DNA of 64,000 bases from Montifringilla adamsi (GCA_017590115.1 JAGGNK010008670.1:1984001-2048000); one strand, 5' to 3'. Numbered from the stretch's first letter, positions 34,830-46,289 are shown. Numbers and translations: made by a program. The notes: generated from the letters alone by a model not told the origin.

Positions 34830-35490
34830 CACCTCTAGATGTTTGATGTAATCACTCAGCTTTGATAGTTTTGGCAAAATTTCCTGGAATTTCTGCCCCA
34901 CGGTCAGGGGGAAAATAATGTTTGGGAGCTCATCGGGAGGGCCTGGTCTGCTGGAGCGGAGCTGGGCCCTCCTGAGGGCTGCTCTGGGAGCTTTCCCCCT
35001 TTCCAAAGTGGCATTTGGAACATGAATCCCTGCACTTCTTTCCCGTGTGATGAGGAAATTGTGTCTTTGGCATCTGGAATGTCACAAGGTGGTTTCTATT
35101 TGTGTTCAGATAAACCTTGGATGGGGCTGAGATTCTGCTTCTCCTTCGCTTTACCGAGCAAATCAGGGTGGCAGAGCCACAACTTGCTTTTGTTTTCCAG
35201 TCCCTTTGAACAAGTGATTTTATTGCTACTTGAACAGGAATTTTGGAGGATGAGGGGGTTGCTTGGCAACTGAACTGCAGTGTTTGCACGGGTAGCTGCT
35301 GGGAGAGCAGAGTTTTCTCTGGTTTTTCATTTGCTGCTCACACAGGACGTGGTGCTGCTCCTCCAGCCTGGTCTGTCATTCCCTAGACCCTGAGGGGGAC
35401 TCGTGGAAATTCCTGCCCCTTCTCAGGGCTTTGCAAACTGGTTTTTGGTGAAATTCTCAGCCTCTGAAGGTGCTTAAAGCAAAACTGTGT
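34830..35490. promoter_or_regulatory. Moderately GC-rich unique block with an RFX-type site
   Basis: Contains GTTGC-TTG-GCAAC at 35,258-35,270, an almost ideal inverted-repeat X-box of the kind bound by RFX factors at ciliary and neural genes. No CpG island or clear transcription start is visible. Open frames on both strands (84-119 residues) overlap each other and are not called. Confidence 0.25.
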
Positions 35491-35494
35491 CTGA

Positions 35495-35625
35495 TTCATG
35501 GAATCACAGGTTTGGGTTGGGAGGGATCTTAAATTCACCTTGTTCCACCCTGTGCCATGGGCAGAGACATTTTCCACTGTCACAGATGATCCAAAGCTCC
35601 AGCCAACCTGGCCTTAAAACTTTCC
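35495..35625 (-). mobile_element. CR1 LINE 3'-end fragment
   Basis: GGAATCACAGGTTTGGGTTG, GGAGGGATCTTAAATTCACC and CATGGGCAGAGACATTTTCC are CR1 3' end in reverse complement. It forms the CR1 part of the right arm of the inverted repeat. Confidence 0.95.
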
Positions 35626-35863
35626 AAAAAGAAAAGAAAGATCCAAGCCCATACCCTTTAAAAATGATACTTTTTAATCTAAGCATTATTATCATTATTT
35701 AAGAAGTTTTTAGGAAAGTCTGAATGACTTTTTTCTTTGCCTACCAATGAGGATAATGGTAAATGATAATAGAAAAAAAAAGAAAAAAAAATCAGGTAGA
35801 ATGAAGGCCTCCAGTTTACAGAAATATTAATCCTGACAGGCTGGGCAGCCAACAGGAACAGCC
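35554..35863 (-). repeat. Right arm of a 0.3-kb inverted repeat
   Basis: Reverse complement of 31,799-32,137, with shared blocks such as GAATGAAGGCCTCCAGTTTA and GGGCAGCCAACAGGAACAG. Here the CR1 3' end is intact, so this copy looks closer to the original. Confidence 0.85.
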
Positions 35864-35999
35864 TTCAGCAGCCCCTGTGTTTTATTTCATTTTTAACTGA
35901 GTCTTAAGGTGACAATCTAGCTTTTATTAATGGCAACTCCAGCTAATCTGCTGATTTTTTTTTTTTTTTTGGAATTGAGAGAAGGCAGAATGTATCCCC

Positions 36000-36160
36000 G
36001 GATTAGTCATGCTCCATGATATAATGTGCACACAAAGGGCTATGTTTTATTCATTGCTGATATGCAAAGTGCATTTCCAAATAGAAACTTTCTTCCAGGC
36101 CTCCTACAGCACCGTGTCTAACACTGGTTTGTACAAATGCTCTCTTGATAACACCTGGTT
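36000..36160. promoter_or_regulatory. Possible conserved non-coding element
   Basis: Complex repeat-free block with CATTGCTGATATGCAAAG (36,051-36,068), which looks like a SOX-type site a few bases from a POU octamer half. A 127-residue + frame covers it but ends in lysine-rich low-complexity sequence and has no splice support. Confidence 0.2.
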
Positions 36161-36555
36161 TAAAAAAGAGGGGGAAAATCCCCCAAAATACTTTCTTTTT
36201 GCTATATGGACATCCTTGGGATGCTTACAAATTATTTATCCTGTCCAGAAGCTAAAAATGAATGAAAATTGCAGGAAAAAAAAAAAAAAGACATTTACTG
36301 GAAAGGACAAAGGTGTTTCTAACCTCTGTTTGCCCCTGCAATATTTTGTGCAAAGAACTTGGAAAAAAATTTCTTATTATAAACAATATTAAAAACTTTT
36401 ATGAGACACAAAATATAGGAGACCTGGAAATGTGGCACGAGGGGATGGGTTTTTAGGATTCCCCCAGGCTTGCCCAAGCTAAATAGCTGAATCCTTGTCC
36501 CTTAAGTTATATTTTAAGATCAAAAGGAAATACATTTCCTTTCATTTTCAGATAT

Positions 36556-36940
36556 GGTTTGTGAACCCTGCTTGGAGGACTTTTCTGTCAGGGGACATGG
36601 GCAGCACTTGGGAATGATCTCCAGGAGGAGAGAGCTTTGGAACATCTGGAAACCCTTCTGGATCCAGGCAGAAATTGCAGGAAAATGTTCATGAATGGAA
36701 GTTTGATGTGGGCAAGGAGAGCTCAGAGCCCTTGCAGGGCCTGAAGGGGCTCCAGGAGAGCTGGAGAGGGATTTGGGACAAAGGGATAGAGGGACAGGAC
36801 AAAGGGAATGCCTTTGAACTGCGAAAGGGGAGATTGGGGTGGGATCTTGGGAAGGAATTCCTGGCTGGGATGGAATTCCCAGATTTGCTGTGGCAAAATC
36901 TGGGATTTTGCTCTGGATCTCTGGCAGTGCCCAGGGGTTC
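36556..36940 (+). mobile_element. CR1 LINE fragment with upstream repeat block
   Basis: GGAGAGCTGGAGAGGGATTT, GGAAGGAATTCCTGGCTGGG and GCTCTGGATCTCTGGCAGTG are CR1. The preceding block (GTGAACCCTGCTTGGAGGAC to AGGCAGAAATTGCAGGAAAA) is shared with 38,040-38,110 (inverted) and 40,708-40,830 (direct), so it belongs to the same dispersed repeat. Confidence 0.85.
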
Positions 36941-37892
36941 CTTCCCCTCTATTTTCCATGAGCCCTTGAATCCACAGGCTGCAAACTGAAAGCAGCACGT
37001 GGAGTGAAGTTTTGGAATCTTAACTACTTTGATCCTTCACCTCGTCAACTTTCTCAGCTGTAGTGAGAACATAAGCAGGGAGGAAATTTTTCCCTCTAAA
37101 AAATAATCAAGATCTTTAATATTGAATTTATACCCCAAATACTGCCATGGGTGGGGGAAAAAAGCAATTTTCATGGGAAAAAGCAATCAAATCAAGGCAA
37201 GATGAGGAGTTTTATTGCACACACAGCCAGGCTGCAGTTTATGGGGGAGGTCTCATCATGTGGCACCTCAGCTTTGCCCTTGAGCCTGGAAAAATCATAT
37301 CTTCCTTTTCCAAGGAAAGGAAAAGCGTGGAAGGGCTGAGGAATTAGGGAGGGGAGCTGATTCCCACCTCCCACTTGATCCCCAATTCCAACTGGGGAAT
37401 CCTTGATTCCCCACTTTTCAGGGAAATTGGGCTCACCCCATTTCCAGGCTGGGGTTGTGGAAGGAATATTGGGTTTGCTTTGACCTTCACCAGCGAGATC
37501 GAAAAAAAGACAAAAGAATCAGCTGGAACTGAGCTCCAAGGAGGCAAAAACCAGCAGGAACCACAGCTCCTATAAATGAAACATGAGGAGCCTTGTATGA
37601 AAATGTGATAATCTTGTGTCACCAGGCTCCTGGCATGAGCTGGGGGTGTAGGTGTTGTCTTAGGTGAGTAGGAACAGAGATTTTAAAAATAACATCTCCA
37701 AAGAATGGCCCTGGAGGGAGGAGATCTGCTTTTTTTTTTTCCCACCAGCTGAGCCCCTAAGCTGCATAAAATATTTGCCAGAGCGTGTAGTTGACGTGAG
37801 TACAAGATTTCAGGAAACTGGAGTGGTTTTCCATCCGTTTGTTGGGGTTTTTTTTTATCTTGTAGCAACAGCAAATGTAGAGAATTCTGAAT

Positions 37893-38110
37893 TTAAGGGA
37901 GGAAATGCTCAGGGCTCTCCACTTGACACATTCCCTTTGTCCTGTCCCTCCATCCCTTTGTACCAAATCCCTCTCCAGCTCTCCTGGAGTCCATTTAGGC
38001 ACTGGAAAGGGCTCTGAGGTCTCTTTGTCTCAATTAATGAAGATTTCCTTGCAATTTCTGCCTGGATCCAGAAGGGTTTCCAGATGTTCCAAATGCTCTC
38101 TCATCCTGGG
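37893..38110 (-). mobile_element. CR1 LINE fragment, inverted relative to 36,631-36,800
   Basis: The reverse complement reads from a GATGAGAGAGCATTTGGAAC block into GGAGAGCTGGAGAGGGATTT and GGAGGGACAGGACAAAGGGA, in the same order as the + copy 1.2 kb upstream. It breaks off at GGGAATG instead of reaching the CR1 3' end. Confidence 0.85.
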
Positions 38111-38114
38111 GGAT

Positions 38115-39645
38115 TAATGGGGAAAAAAATAGGATTTTAAGTGTCTGCACTGACTTATCTTAACCATATCTTAACCATAACCAATTTTATCTCTGTGCTT
38201 TTAATTGCCCACACCCAGACGAGCCATGCCCATCACGTAAAAATTGTGCAAAATGTACAAAACACATTGAAATGCTGTTAAAATTAAAATATCAGCCAGC
38301 TCTGGGTTTTTCAAGAAAATTCTGATTTTTTTGACCCTGCAGCTGAAGGTGATGCTTGGTCACCCTCACCTGGGCCTCCTTGCAGCACTCCTGGGGAGCA
38401 AGGAAATAATTTCAGTAATTAACTTGATGGATGCTTCCCATCAAACCACTCCAGTCCTGGGAGCTGCTACTGGGATACCCCATGAGAGAATAGGGAAACA
38501 TTCCATTAAATATTATCCAAATCCTGCCTTTTCTCCCTTCATTTCTCCAGGCTTGCTCTGCAGAGGTGCAGGTTTTGGGATGAGGTTTTAGAGTTTTTTT
38601 TTTCTGGTTTAAAATGTACTTTGGTTTTGTCAGGATTGCTGATGCTTGATTTAAATGTTGTTTATTGAGTGACAAGAAGTATCAAAACAGAATCAGGTGG
38701 AGAATGGGGATTTTTAGGTTCTTTCTACAAATGTGATTTATTAGCAAAGCGCAGGATTTTCTGTAGAATTTACTGTTGCTTGTGACAGAAAACATTGTGT
38801 TAGAACTTTGTCTGTATTGAGCTCTTTGCTTTGTCTCAGAGTGTAAAATATGATGGTCCATACAGTAACTTTGATACTTTTTTTTGATACTTTGATAACC
38901 TACAACATTTTTTCTGTCAGTGCTGGAATTTTGATCCTGGTAGCAAAAAACTGGGGCGAATCTTCCTAATCTTGAGCTCCCTGATTTGATTTGCTCTCAG
39001 TTCTGACACCGAGGTGCTGACTGGCCCTGTAGAATTTTCCCAGTGATCCAATCAAGGCAGGGAAAACTCTGATTACCCTAGAAAAATAGAAATTCCCCCA
39101 GGATGGGGCAGAGATGCTGAGCTCTCCTGTTTCCCCTGTGCTCCATAAGAACAAAGCCTTGAAATTCAAATTATTCTATAAAAATAAGGGCCAAAAAAAA
39201 ATTTGTTCTTTTTTTTCTGGAAAAAGCTGGACCTGAGTGGTGTTTTAGTTTTAAGGGAATTTCAGTGTGTTTTGCCCATTTTGCCATAATTTTTACTGGG
39301 GTGATGGGAGTGACTTGTCTGGGTATGGTTAAAACCACAGAGATAAAAATAATTTTGGTTAACTGTTTTCTAAGTCAGTGCAGACACCTAAAATCCTATT
39401 TTTTTTTCCCATTAAACCCAGCCTGGACTCTACTGCTGTTCTGCACTGCAAGAAAAATCCCTGAAAATTCACATTAAATTTAACTGTGGCGTTTCCATAG
39501 CGATGATGTTTAGCATAAAAATAGCTGAAACATTTTGACACTGATTCCGAGCCTGTGGTTCATAACGTCTCTCTTTTAAGCTGAAGTATGGAAATAAATC
39601 CCTCATTCCAACCACAAAAACCACGGGGTGAAATATGGGAAGGTA
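38115..39645. other. Unique DNA, no gene seen
   Basis: AT-rich single-copy sequence. GTTTCCATAGCGAT at 39,491-39,504 is a weaker RFX-like site. No coding signal is recognised. Confidence 0.4.
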
Positions 39646-39649
39646 AAAG

Positions 39650-39858
39650 AATTTGTCTCTAATTCAAGATAATTAAAGGCAACTTTTCCACAAATTGGAA
39701 ACGGAACTTATCTTGTTAAATCAAAGATGAGTTGAAAGGATTGTTGTAATTTGAATTTATCTCTAATTTAAAATAATTAACCCCGAATTCTCTGCAAATT
39801 GGAAGGTGTAACTTTGCTTGTTACATCAAGGATGAGCTAAAAGGAAAACCCTAATTTA
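39650..39858. repeat. 103-base diverged tandem duplication, two copies
   Basis: GAATTTGTCTCTAATT at 39,650 and GAATTTATCTCTAATT at 39,753 start two units that share AAATTGGAA, TTGTTAAATCAA/TTGTTACATCAA and GATGAG in the same order. The divergence is about 20-25% by eye. Confidence 0.8.
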
Positions 39859-40527
39859 AATTTCCACAAATGGGTTGGGTGTTTATAGGTCTGAAGGGAA
39901 GAGTGAATTACAGTCGATAGAGATGTTTGAATTTTGTGTTAGAAGCCAAAAACGTTGTTTTTTGGATCATTTCCTTCATTGGCAAGGACTGCATGAAGAG
40001 TTTCAGGATAATTTCAAATGTTTCTGGAGGTGAAGCAGAATGATCTCCCTGTTCAGGATCCTGAGCTGAGATTTTTTGGGTTTCCTCCTGGAAGAGGAGC
40101 CAGATCTGATAAACGTGGGGGAGCCGAAGGTTCAGAGATCCCCATGTCATTCCACAGGAAATTCAGTTTGGGTTGTTGGCTCTGCCTGATGGATTTTAGC
40201 AAGGTGCAGTTGGAATAAAGAGGTGAAGGAAATCCAGAGGTTGAAAATTACAGGATAATTAATTTTTTGTTGTTGTTTTAGTGGGGGAAGAAGTGAAGCT
40301 GCAGGATGGGGATGTTGTTGGAAGCAAAGAGCCAGGCTGTGCTCAGAGCAAAACAAACCGTCCCGTGCCTGGAATTTGGGAGGTGTCCAGGGCATGGAAA
40401 ATCCTTCCAGCTATGGAGCAGGGCCTGCAATGCTTGGACACTCAGGAAATTCCAGCAGGACTGACTGGATACTCAGGGAAAACCTTGACTTTGATGGGAT
40501 CCAAGCCAGGACTGGGGAGGAGTTTTG

Positions 40528-40580
40528 AATCCTGGAATGGTTTAGGTTGGAAGGGACCTTAAGGTCCCAACCCTTTCCTA
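40528..40580 (-). mobile_element. CR1 LINE 3' terminus, short
   Basis: GGAATGGTTTAGGTTGGAAG followed by GGACCTTAAGGTCCCAACCC is the reverse complement of the CR1 end. Confidence 0.85.
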
Positions 40581-40707
40581 AACTTCTCTTGGTTTTGGAT
40601 TGTAAATTCTGCTCTGTAGAAGAATTCTGGTACATTTGAAAGAGAATAATTCAAATTAATAATAATGAATATGATTCATTATTATTTATTTATTTGTTAT
40701 TTATTTG

Positions 40708-40830
40708 TGAACCCTACTTGGAGAAATTTTCTATCAGGGGGCATGGGTAGCACAAGGTGGGAATGATCTCCAGGATGAGAGAACTTTGGGACATCTGGAA
40801 ACCCTTCTGGATTCAGGAAGAAATTTCCTG
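40708..40830 (+). repeat. Third copy of the dispersed block seen at 36.6 and 38.1 kb
   Basis: GTGAACCCTACTTGGAGAAA, GGGAATGATCTCCAGGATGA and CATCTGGAAACCCTTCTGG match 36,556-36,680. The CR1 body that follows in the other copies is absent here, and AT-rich sequence begins instead. Confidence 0.85.
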
Positions 40831-40889
40831 GGTATTTATATATACATATTTAATATTTATTAACTAATAAATAATATTCTAATTAATAA

Positions 40890-42860
40890 TTCAAACCTGT
40901 GGAACTGAGATTAAAAAAAATAAAAAATAGAAACCCCAGTGATGGTGGGAAAGGGGACAGGTGACCACATGTGGAAGATGGACACCCTGAGATTCCAGAG
41001 GTTGGGAACAGAAACTCTGAATTAGTGAAATATTCAGTGTAAATTTTACCTGGAATCCATCATTCCAATGCCCCTGGCTGAAATTTAACATGAAAATATT
41101 CAAGCCATTTCCTCCAGGTGCAAATCCACAGGGAATTCTTGGGATGGCTGCAGTAGGGTGTCTCCAGGAAGAGCAGTTTAATTTGCCTGCATTAAATGCC
41201 ATATGCTCTGTCTTTGTGCCAAGCACTATTCCACACCTTGGCACGCTGCTTCCAGGGATATTCCCTTCAGGAATAATGCCGTGACCCTCAAAACCCCACT
41301 GTTGCTGGAAAAATTTGGGATTGCAGGCAATTTTGGCCCAGGAGCAACAGGAATGTTCTTCCTTCCCTCCATAATTCAGGATATGGGTTTTTACAAGGTT
41401 GTATTCCAAATAAAAAGTTTTTCCAGGAAAATCTGTGCTCTTCCTTTGGAACTCTGTGTTCTAATTCAAGCTCATGTCCTGCTGGGCACAAATTCCCCCA
41501 AAACTTGAAATGAAACGATTTTGGCTTCGGGAAATGCAGATAATCAAGTGATTAGTGGGCTGTGGGACTCATTAAGATGTTTGATTTTCATTCCCAGTGG
41601 ATCTCAGCACCTCTGTGTCCATGAAATGAATGGAGAGATATCCTAGGAAAGATAAAAATGGGATCTCCTCAAAAACACTCAAAGGAGCAAAGCCGTGGGA
41701 TTTTGGGCTGGAAATCCTGACTTTTGAGGAACAGCTGCTGGGAATGGTTGTGCCTCTTGGCTGGAGACTTGAGGCACCCACAGGAGGTAGGAAAAGAATT
41801 TCCAGGAGTATTTCCTGAATTTTCAGAGTGATCTCCAGAAAATGTGGCAGTGTTGGTGTTTCCTTGGAGCCACTCATCATTCCTGACTCCACTTTTTTGG
41901 GGGTCCCAGCTCTGCCTCAGCGAGGAACCTCACTGTGCTTTAGACCCCATGGCTGATATGCAAAAAAATAGTAAAAAGGACTAAAAAAGAAGGTACTGAA
42001 CAGATAAATCCTTGGAATAACTGCTGGGAAATGAAAATCAAACCATAACCAGCACCGTTAAATGGATATTTACAGAGAGAACTGAAATATTTGTTAGACC
42101 ATATTTTGTCACGTTGTAAAGTGATGTTATTTCCCACCAAAAATGACAAAATTTACTTAAAACAGCTGTTTTAGACTGCGGTGAATTCTAGTTTTGGGGT
42201 GTTTTTTTTTGCTGCCTGTCCTGATTTTCCTCATTTCAGTGACTCAGAAATGAGTTCTTTACTCTTTTTGTAAAGAGCTCACCAGAGGTGACACCACTGC
42301 CTCGTTCTTGCTGCTTTTGAGGCTCCACATAATCACAGGGAACTTATTTGGGGACTGATGGGGAAGTTGTTAAGCGGCTGTGCTTGACTTCCACTGAAAA
42401 TCAGCCTTAATTAAAAGATAATTATTTGAAATTGTCCCAATCCTTCGGCAACAATATTAGAAACACGGAAGGGGGAAGCGAGGGGATTGATTTCAAATGA
42501 GATCCAGGCAATTAAAAGGAGGGTTTGAAACGGAATTCTCCTGGAGCAGGGGGTGGAAAGGCAGGGCCAGGTAAATCTCCTGAGAAAATTCCTGGGATCC
42601 AGAGAAATTCCTGTGATTTGGGGTGATTGGAGCAGGGATATTGGTCAAACAGCCGCTGGTTCTGTGGCTGCTTTTCACCACTGTCATAAGGAACCAATCA
42701 ATAAATAATCAATTAATGCAGTCAATAATTACTGCAAACCATCTTTGCAGCCACTGAAAAATTGGGAAGTTATTCCTGTCCTTCCTGTGCTAAAGTCACA
42801 AAGAAGTGATTTCTGGGACCTTATTAAAAATTTTAAAGGTAATTTATTGTTGTTAACTCT
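40890..42860. other. Unique DNA, no gene recognised
   Basis: A 172-residue minus frame (41,409-40,891) is the longest here. It has no recognisable domain, and a + frame overlaps its 5' half, so I do not call it. The stretch 42,340-42,480 is complex and repeat-free, with homeodomain-like CTTAATTAAAAGATAATTAT, a possible regulatory element. Confidence 0.4.
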
Positions 42861-42867
42861 GTCAGTA

Positions 42868-42980
42868 ATAACTATAAATATATATTTAATGATATAAAAC
42901 ATGCATATATTTAATTATATATTTAAATATAAAAAGATATTTAATTGTATATTTAAATATTATAATATATTTATTTAATG
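42868..42980. repeat. AT-rich low-complexity DNA
   Basis: TATTTAAT and ATATTTAAAT units recur, including two near-copies of ATATTTAATTNTATATTTAA. Confidence 0.85.
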
Positions 42981-43311
42981 CTTAAATAAAAGTTACAAAA
43001 CCTGTGCTGATATCAATGGCAGCCAAAAATAAAATGCAGAAAGGCTATAAAAATAAAATGTAAATTAAATTATTGGCCTGTGTGGCTGTCCTCTGCCTTG
43101 TGCCATTAAAAACTGATTTAAAAGCATCAAATATTCTTCTGCCTTTCTGTTAAAAGCACTGTAAAAGCAAAAAATAACAAAACTGTGAGGGGAATTTTAA
43201 AATATTTTCAGACACTTTTCCTTGCTTTAAAATTTTTGGAATGCACTTTTCCTTTTCCCCTTGTTTTGGTGATATTATTTCAGGCTCATGTTAGAAAAAA
43301 AACGTGAATAT

Positions 43312-43393
43312 TCCCATATATTAAATATATAAATTCACATATGTAAATATATATATTCACATATATTAAAGTATATATATATATATATATATA
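43312..43393. repeat. (TA)n microsatellite with an ATTCACATAT subrepeat
   Basis: A pure TA run at 43,372-43,393 is preceded by two TTCACATAT-ATTAA/GTAAATATA units. Confidence 0.9.
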
Positions 43394-43971
43394 GATGGGG
43401 ATAAAATGGGAGTTTTTCTTGTGATGACTGCATGTAATTTGTGTTAGTTTGCAGCTCCTGCCTCAATGATCCACCTGCATTATTGAATAATTCAGCTGAA
43501 TTATCGAGCTGAGCCTTAGCGTGGCAGAGGAAAGCTGATCCAACCCTGGGATGTTCCTGCTCTTCCCCTTCCTGGTGGATCCTGGGATCTGGAACCCTTT
43601 GAAATCATATAATTATCAGCAAATAATGAAGTGGCTTCATTTTCTCTCCGGCTCTGAAGAACAAACAAAGGAAGGAGGGGGAGAGGGCAATCCAGAACAT
43701 GAATTTTTAATTTTTTTTTTCTTTTCTCAGCCTGAGGGAGGTGAAGGAAAATCCCAAGAGCCCCAAACGAGGGATGGTGTTTCTCCAAGTTTCTCCTGTG
43801 CTGATCAGGGCCCTTTACAGGGAAAAATTCCTCATTTTCAGTATGTGTTCCTGAAAAAGAAAGTTCGCATTCTTTTCCAGAGCAGGGTGTAAAAGCAAAT
43901 TCAACTCGCCCTGAGCTGCTACAGCAAAAAGTGACTGAATTATACCCTGAAAGGGAAATTCTTTGGGGATT

Positions 43972-44120
43972 TTAATTGTTTTCCCTGCCCAGCCATTGGC
44001 AAGTACCAAAATCCAAAGGCTGCTGTTCCTCTGGAGGGTTTTGCCTCAGCTGCTGCTGGAGGAGCACATCCATGGCATCGATTTCCTCTGCGTTTGCTCC
44101 TCCTTGCAGCACTCTGGGAT
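43972..44120 (-). CDS. Candidate last exon, unrecognised acidic Gln-rich protein
   Basis: On the minus strand a good acceptor (TGTGCTATTTGTTCAG) ends just before 44,120. The exon starts with two bases of a split codon, then 48 sense codons and TAA at 43,974-43,972. The protein contains GGANAEEIDAMDVLLQQQLR and then NPPEEQQPLDFG, an acidic and glutamine-rich composition with coding-like codon use. Other frames through the same bases are open too, which weakens the case. No AATAAA follows closely, and no partner exon with a matching phase was identified upstream. I recognise no family. Confidence 0.25.
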
Positions 44121-44424
44121 CTGAACAAATAGCACAAGAAGCAATTAAGGACATTAAAAATAATTCCTATGTAAAATCCTAGGGAAGCTTCAGGGAGAAA
44201 AAAGGTGGGTTGGTTTTGTTTTGTTGTATTTTTTATTATGAATCTGAACTTTTAAATAATGTCTTTGGTTTGTGTTGGGAAATTCTTCAAATGCTGGAGA
44301 AGGATGGTGATGAGATGCAAACCAAGAGTGGTTTTCTGAACTCCTTCTTGGAGAGAGGAGGCTGGGAATTATTTATTCTGATAAATGATTGGACAAAAAG
44401 GACTCGACCAGAATTATTTACACA

Positions 44425-44985
44425 GGGTATAAAAGCTAAAATTATTGTCATAGTATAAGATAGGATAGTGCACTATATCAAATAATATTAAAGCAATTAT
44501 ATTGCTTTAGTTAAAAATAATAATACTAAAGCAATGTTAATTAATTATAGTTAAAGCAATTATATTGATTCGTTAAATATAATAATATTAGATCAATGTT
44601 AATTAATTATAGTTAATATTAATATTAAAGCAATTATATTACTTAGCAAAAAGAAACAATTATTAGAGGTTGATGGAAGGGTATAAAAGTTAAAATTATT
44701 ATTATAGTATAAGACAGGATAGTGCACTCTATCAAATAATATTAAAGCAATGATATTGCTGTAGTTAAAAAGAATAATTTTAAAGCAATGTTAATTAATT
44801 ATAGTTAATAATGATATTCATGCAATGACATTGCTTAGCAAAAAGAAACAATTATTAGAGGTTGATGGAAGGGTATAAAAGCTAAAATTATGATTATAGT
44901 ATAAGATAGGATAGTGCACGATATTAAACCAATTATATAAAAGTTAGCAAAAAGAATCAATTATTAGGGATTGATGGAATTCACC
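44425..44985. repeat. AT-rich tandem repeat, three units of unequal length
   Basis: Units start with GGGTATAAAAG at 44,425, 44,679 and 44,871, and each continues with (C/T)TAAAATTAT, ATAGTATAAGA(T/C)AGGATAG and TGCAC. The first is 254 bases because an inner segment (TTAATTAATTATAGTTAA) is itself repeated. The second is 192 bases and the third about 115. Each of the first two ends with AAAGAAACAATTATTAGAGG, and the third with a variant. Confidence 0.92.
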
Positions 44986-44989
44986 CAGA

Positions 44990-45890
44990 TTAAGGACTGT
45001 GCCTCGAGGGATACCCTTGATGAGCATCCCCAAAACCAAAGGGAGGAATCGCCACGCATTCCAAGGAGGAATTGGGAAAAGAACCCACCCCATGGAAAGT
45101 TTTATGGTTTTATGGGGTTGGCAATGCCTCCAGATCAGCTGAGCTAGATTTTGACCTCAGTGTCGGGATGAGGATTTGAGGTTGGGGCTCCAGACTTTTA
45201 GGTTTTAGGATAATTCCACCCCAAACCCCAGCCCCTCTCAATCTGCCCTACAGCCTTGCCAATAGGGCATTGCTGGAGCTGCTCCTTCACAACCCAGCAG
45301 CCTGAAAAATCTGGGCTTTTATCTGTTCTCAGAGCTCTTTCAGCTCTGTCAGAGCACAGGACTTTTAAAGAAGACACAAACGGGGAGAATCAGTTGTGGG
45401 GACAATAATGAGTTTTGGATTCTGCCACCATCATAGGTGGAGAGAGACTTTAGGAAAAAGCAGATCTCTGAACATTTCAGGTATTTCCAGGTGATGCAGC
45501 TGCCGTGTCCTTCAGCCACGGCCCCGTTTGGTTGTGAGCAGAATACCAATTCCTGTTTGAAGCCCATTGTCTGCACCAGAAATGTGTTTGCCACACAGGG
45601 AATTTATCAGATTTGCTGGATTTTTGTAGTCAGAGGCTGCTGTTCCAGTTCGGGCAAACTTCTCTCTGCATTTCCTTCTGCCCACTGCCTCCACAAATTG
45701 CTTTCCCTGGAAATCAAAGGGGGACTGGAGCAATGAATTTTCTTATTCTGTTTACATCCTTGAGGTTTCTGGCCCTCTCTGTGACTTTTGCACTTGCAAA
45801 GGTTTTTCTGTGAGGAATGCAGAGCTACTGACACGGGTGGATGTATTTATATGTGCACAAAACCACCTAAACTGAACTCTTCCCCCTGGG
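44990..45890. other. Unclassified sequence, open on both strands in part
   Basis: The 45,437-45,836 part stays open in at least two minus frames and one plus frame. One plus frame reads like a cysteine-rich extracellular segment (CEQNTNSCLKPIVC). One minus frame, after a TTTGATTTCCAG acceptor-like site, contains GRRKCREKFARTG. With both strands equally open I cannot choose, so no exon is called. Confidence 0.3.
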
Positions 45891-45894
45891 ATCC

Positions 45895-46090
45895 AGTGAT
45901 AGACTGGTGGGAATGGTTCAGAACTCTTCTGAAGGTTTACAACAGGCAGCAGGAAGCATTTCTTTACTGAGAGGTGGATAAACCCTGGATCAGGCTGCCC
46001 AGAAAGGTGATGGATACCCCCAGCCTGTTGCTGCTTAAAAAGGGTTTGGAGAATGCCCTCAACAGGCTTTAACTTTTGGTCAGACAGCTG
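45895..46090 (+). mobile_element. CR1 LINE fragment (different subfamily)
   Basis: TTTCTTTACTGAGAGGTGGA, AGGCTGCCCAGAAAGGTGAT and AACAGGCTTTAACTTTTGGT follow a CR1 subfamily 3' region known in birds, ending near GACAGCTGGGTTAGAT. Confidence 0.8.
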
Positions 46091-46289
46091 GGTTAGATAA
46101 TAAATGATTTTATATCCATAGAATCCATTTCCTATCCCCAAAACCCAAAAATTAGGTGAATTGCAATGGCTGTAAGCTCTAAAACTTGCTATCCCTAATT
46201 TCTGTGGTTCCTTTATCATTATTTCTGTATACTCTGATCAGGGATTGGCAGTAATCAGTTCAATCTTTGTATTACTTGTGCAAGATTTG

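Noticed and set aside
34108..35006. 235- and 184-residue minus-strand ORFs
   Set aside because: They lie mostly on the CR1 copies of 34.41-34.82 kb and read CR1 antisense.
40891..41409. 172-residue minus-strand ORF
   Set aside because: No recognisable domain, ends in phenylalanine-rich low complexity, and a plus-strand frame overlaps it. Considered chance.
45437..45836. Possible exon with cysteine-rich or basic peptide
   Set aside because: Both strands are open in several frames and no donor fits, so neither strand can be chosen.
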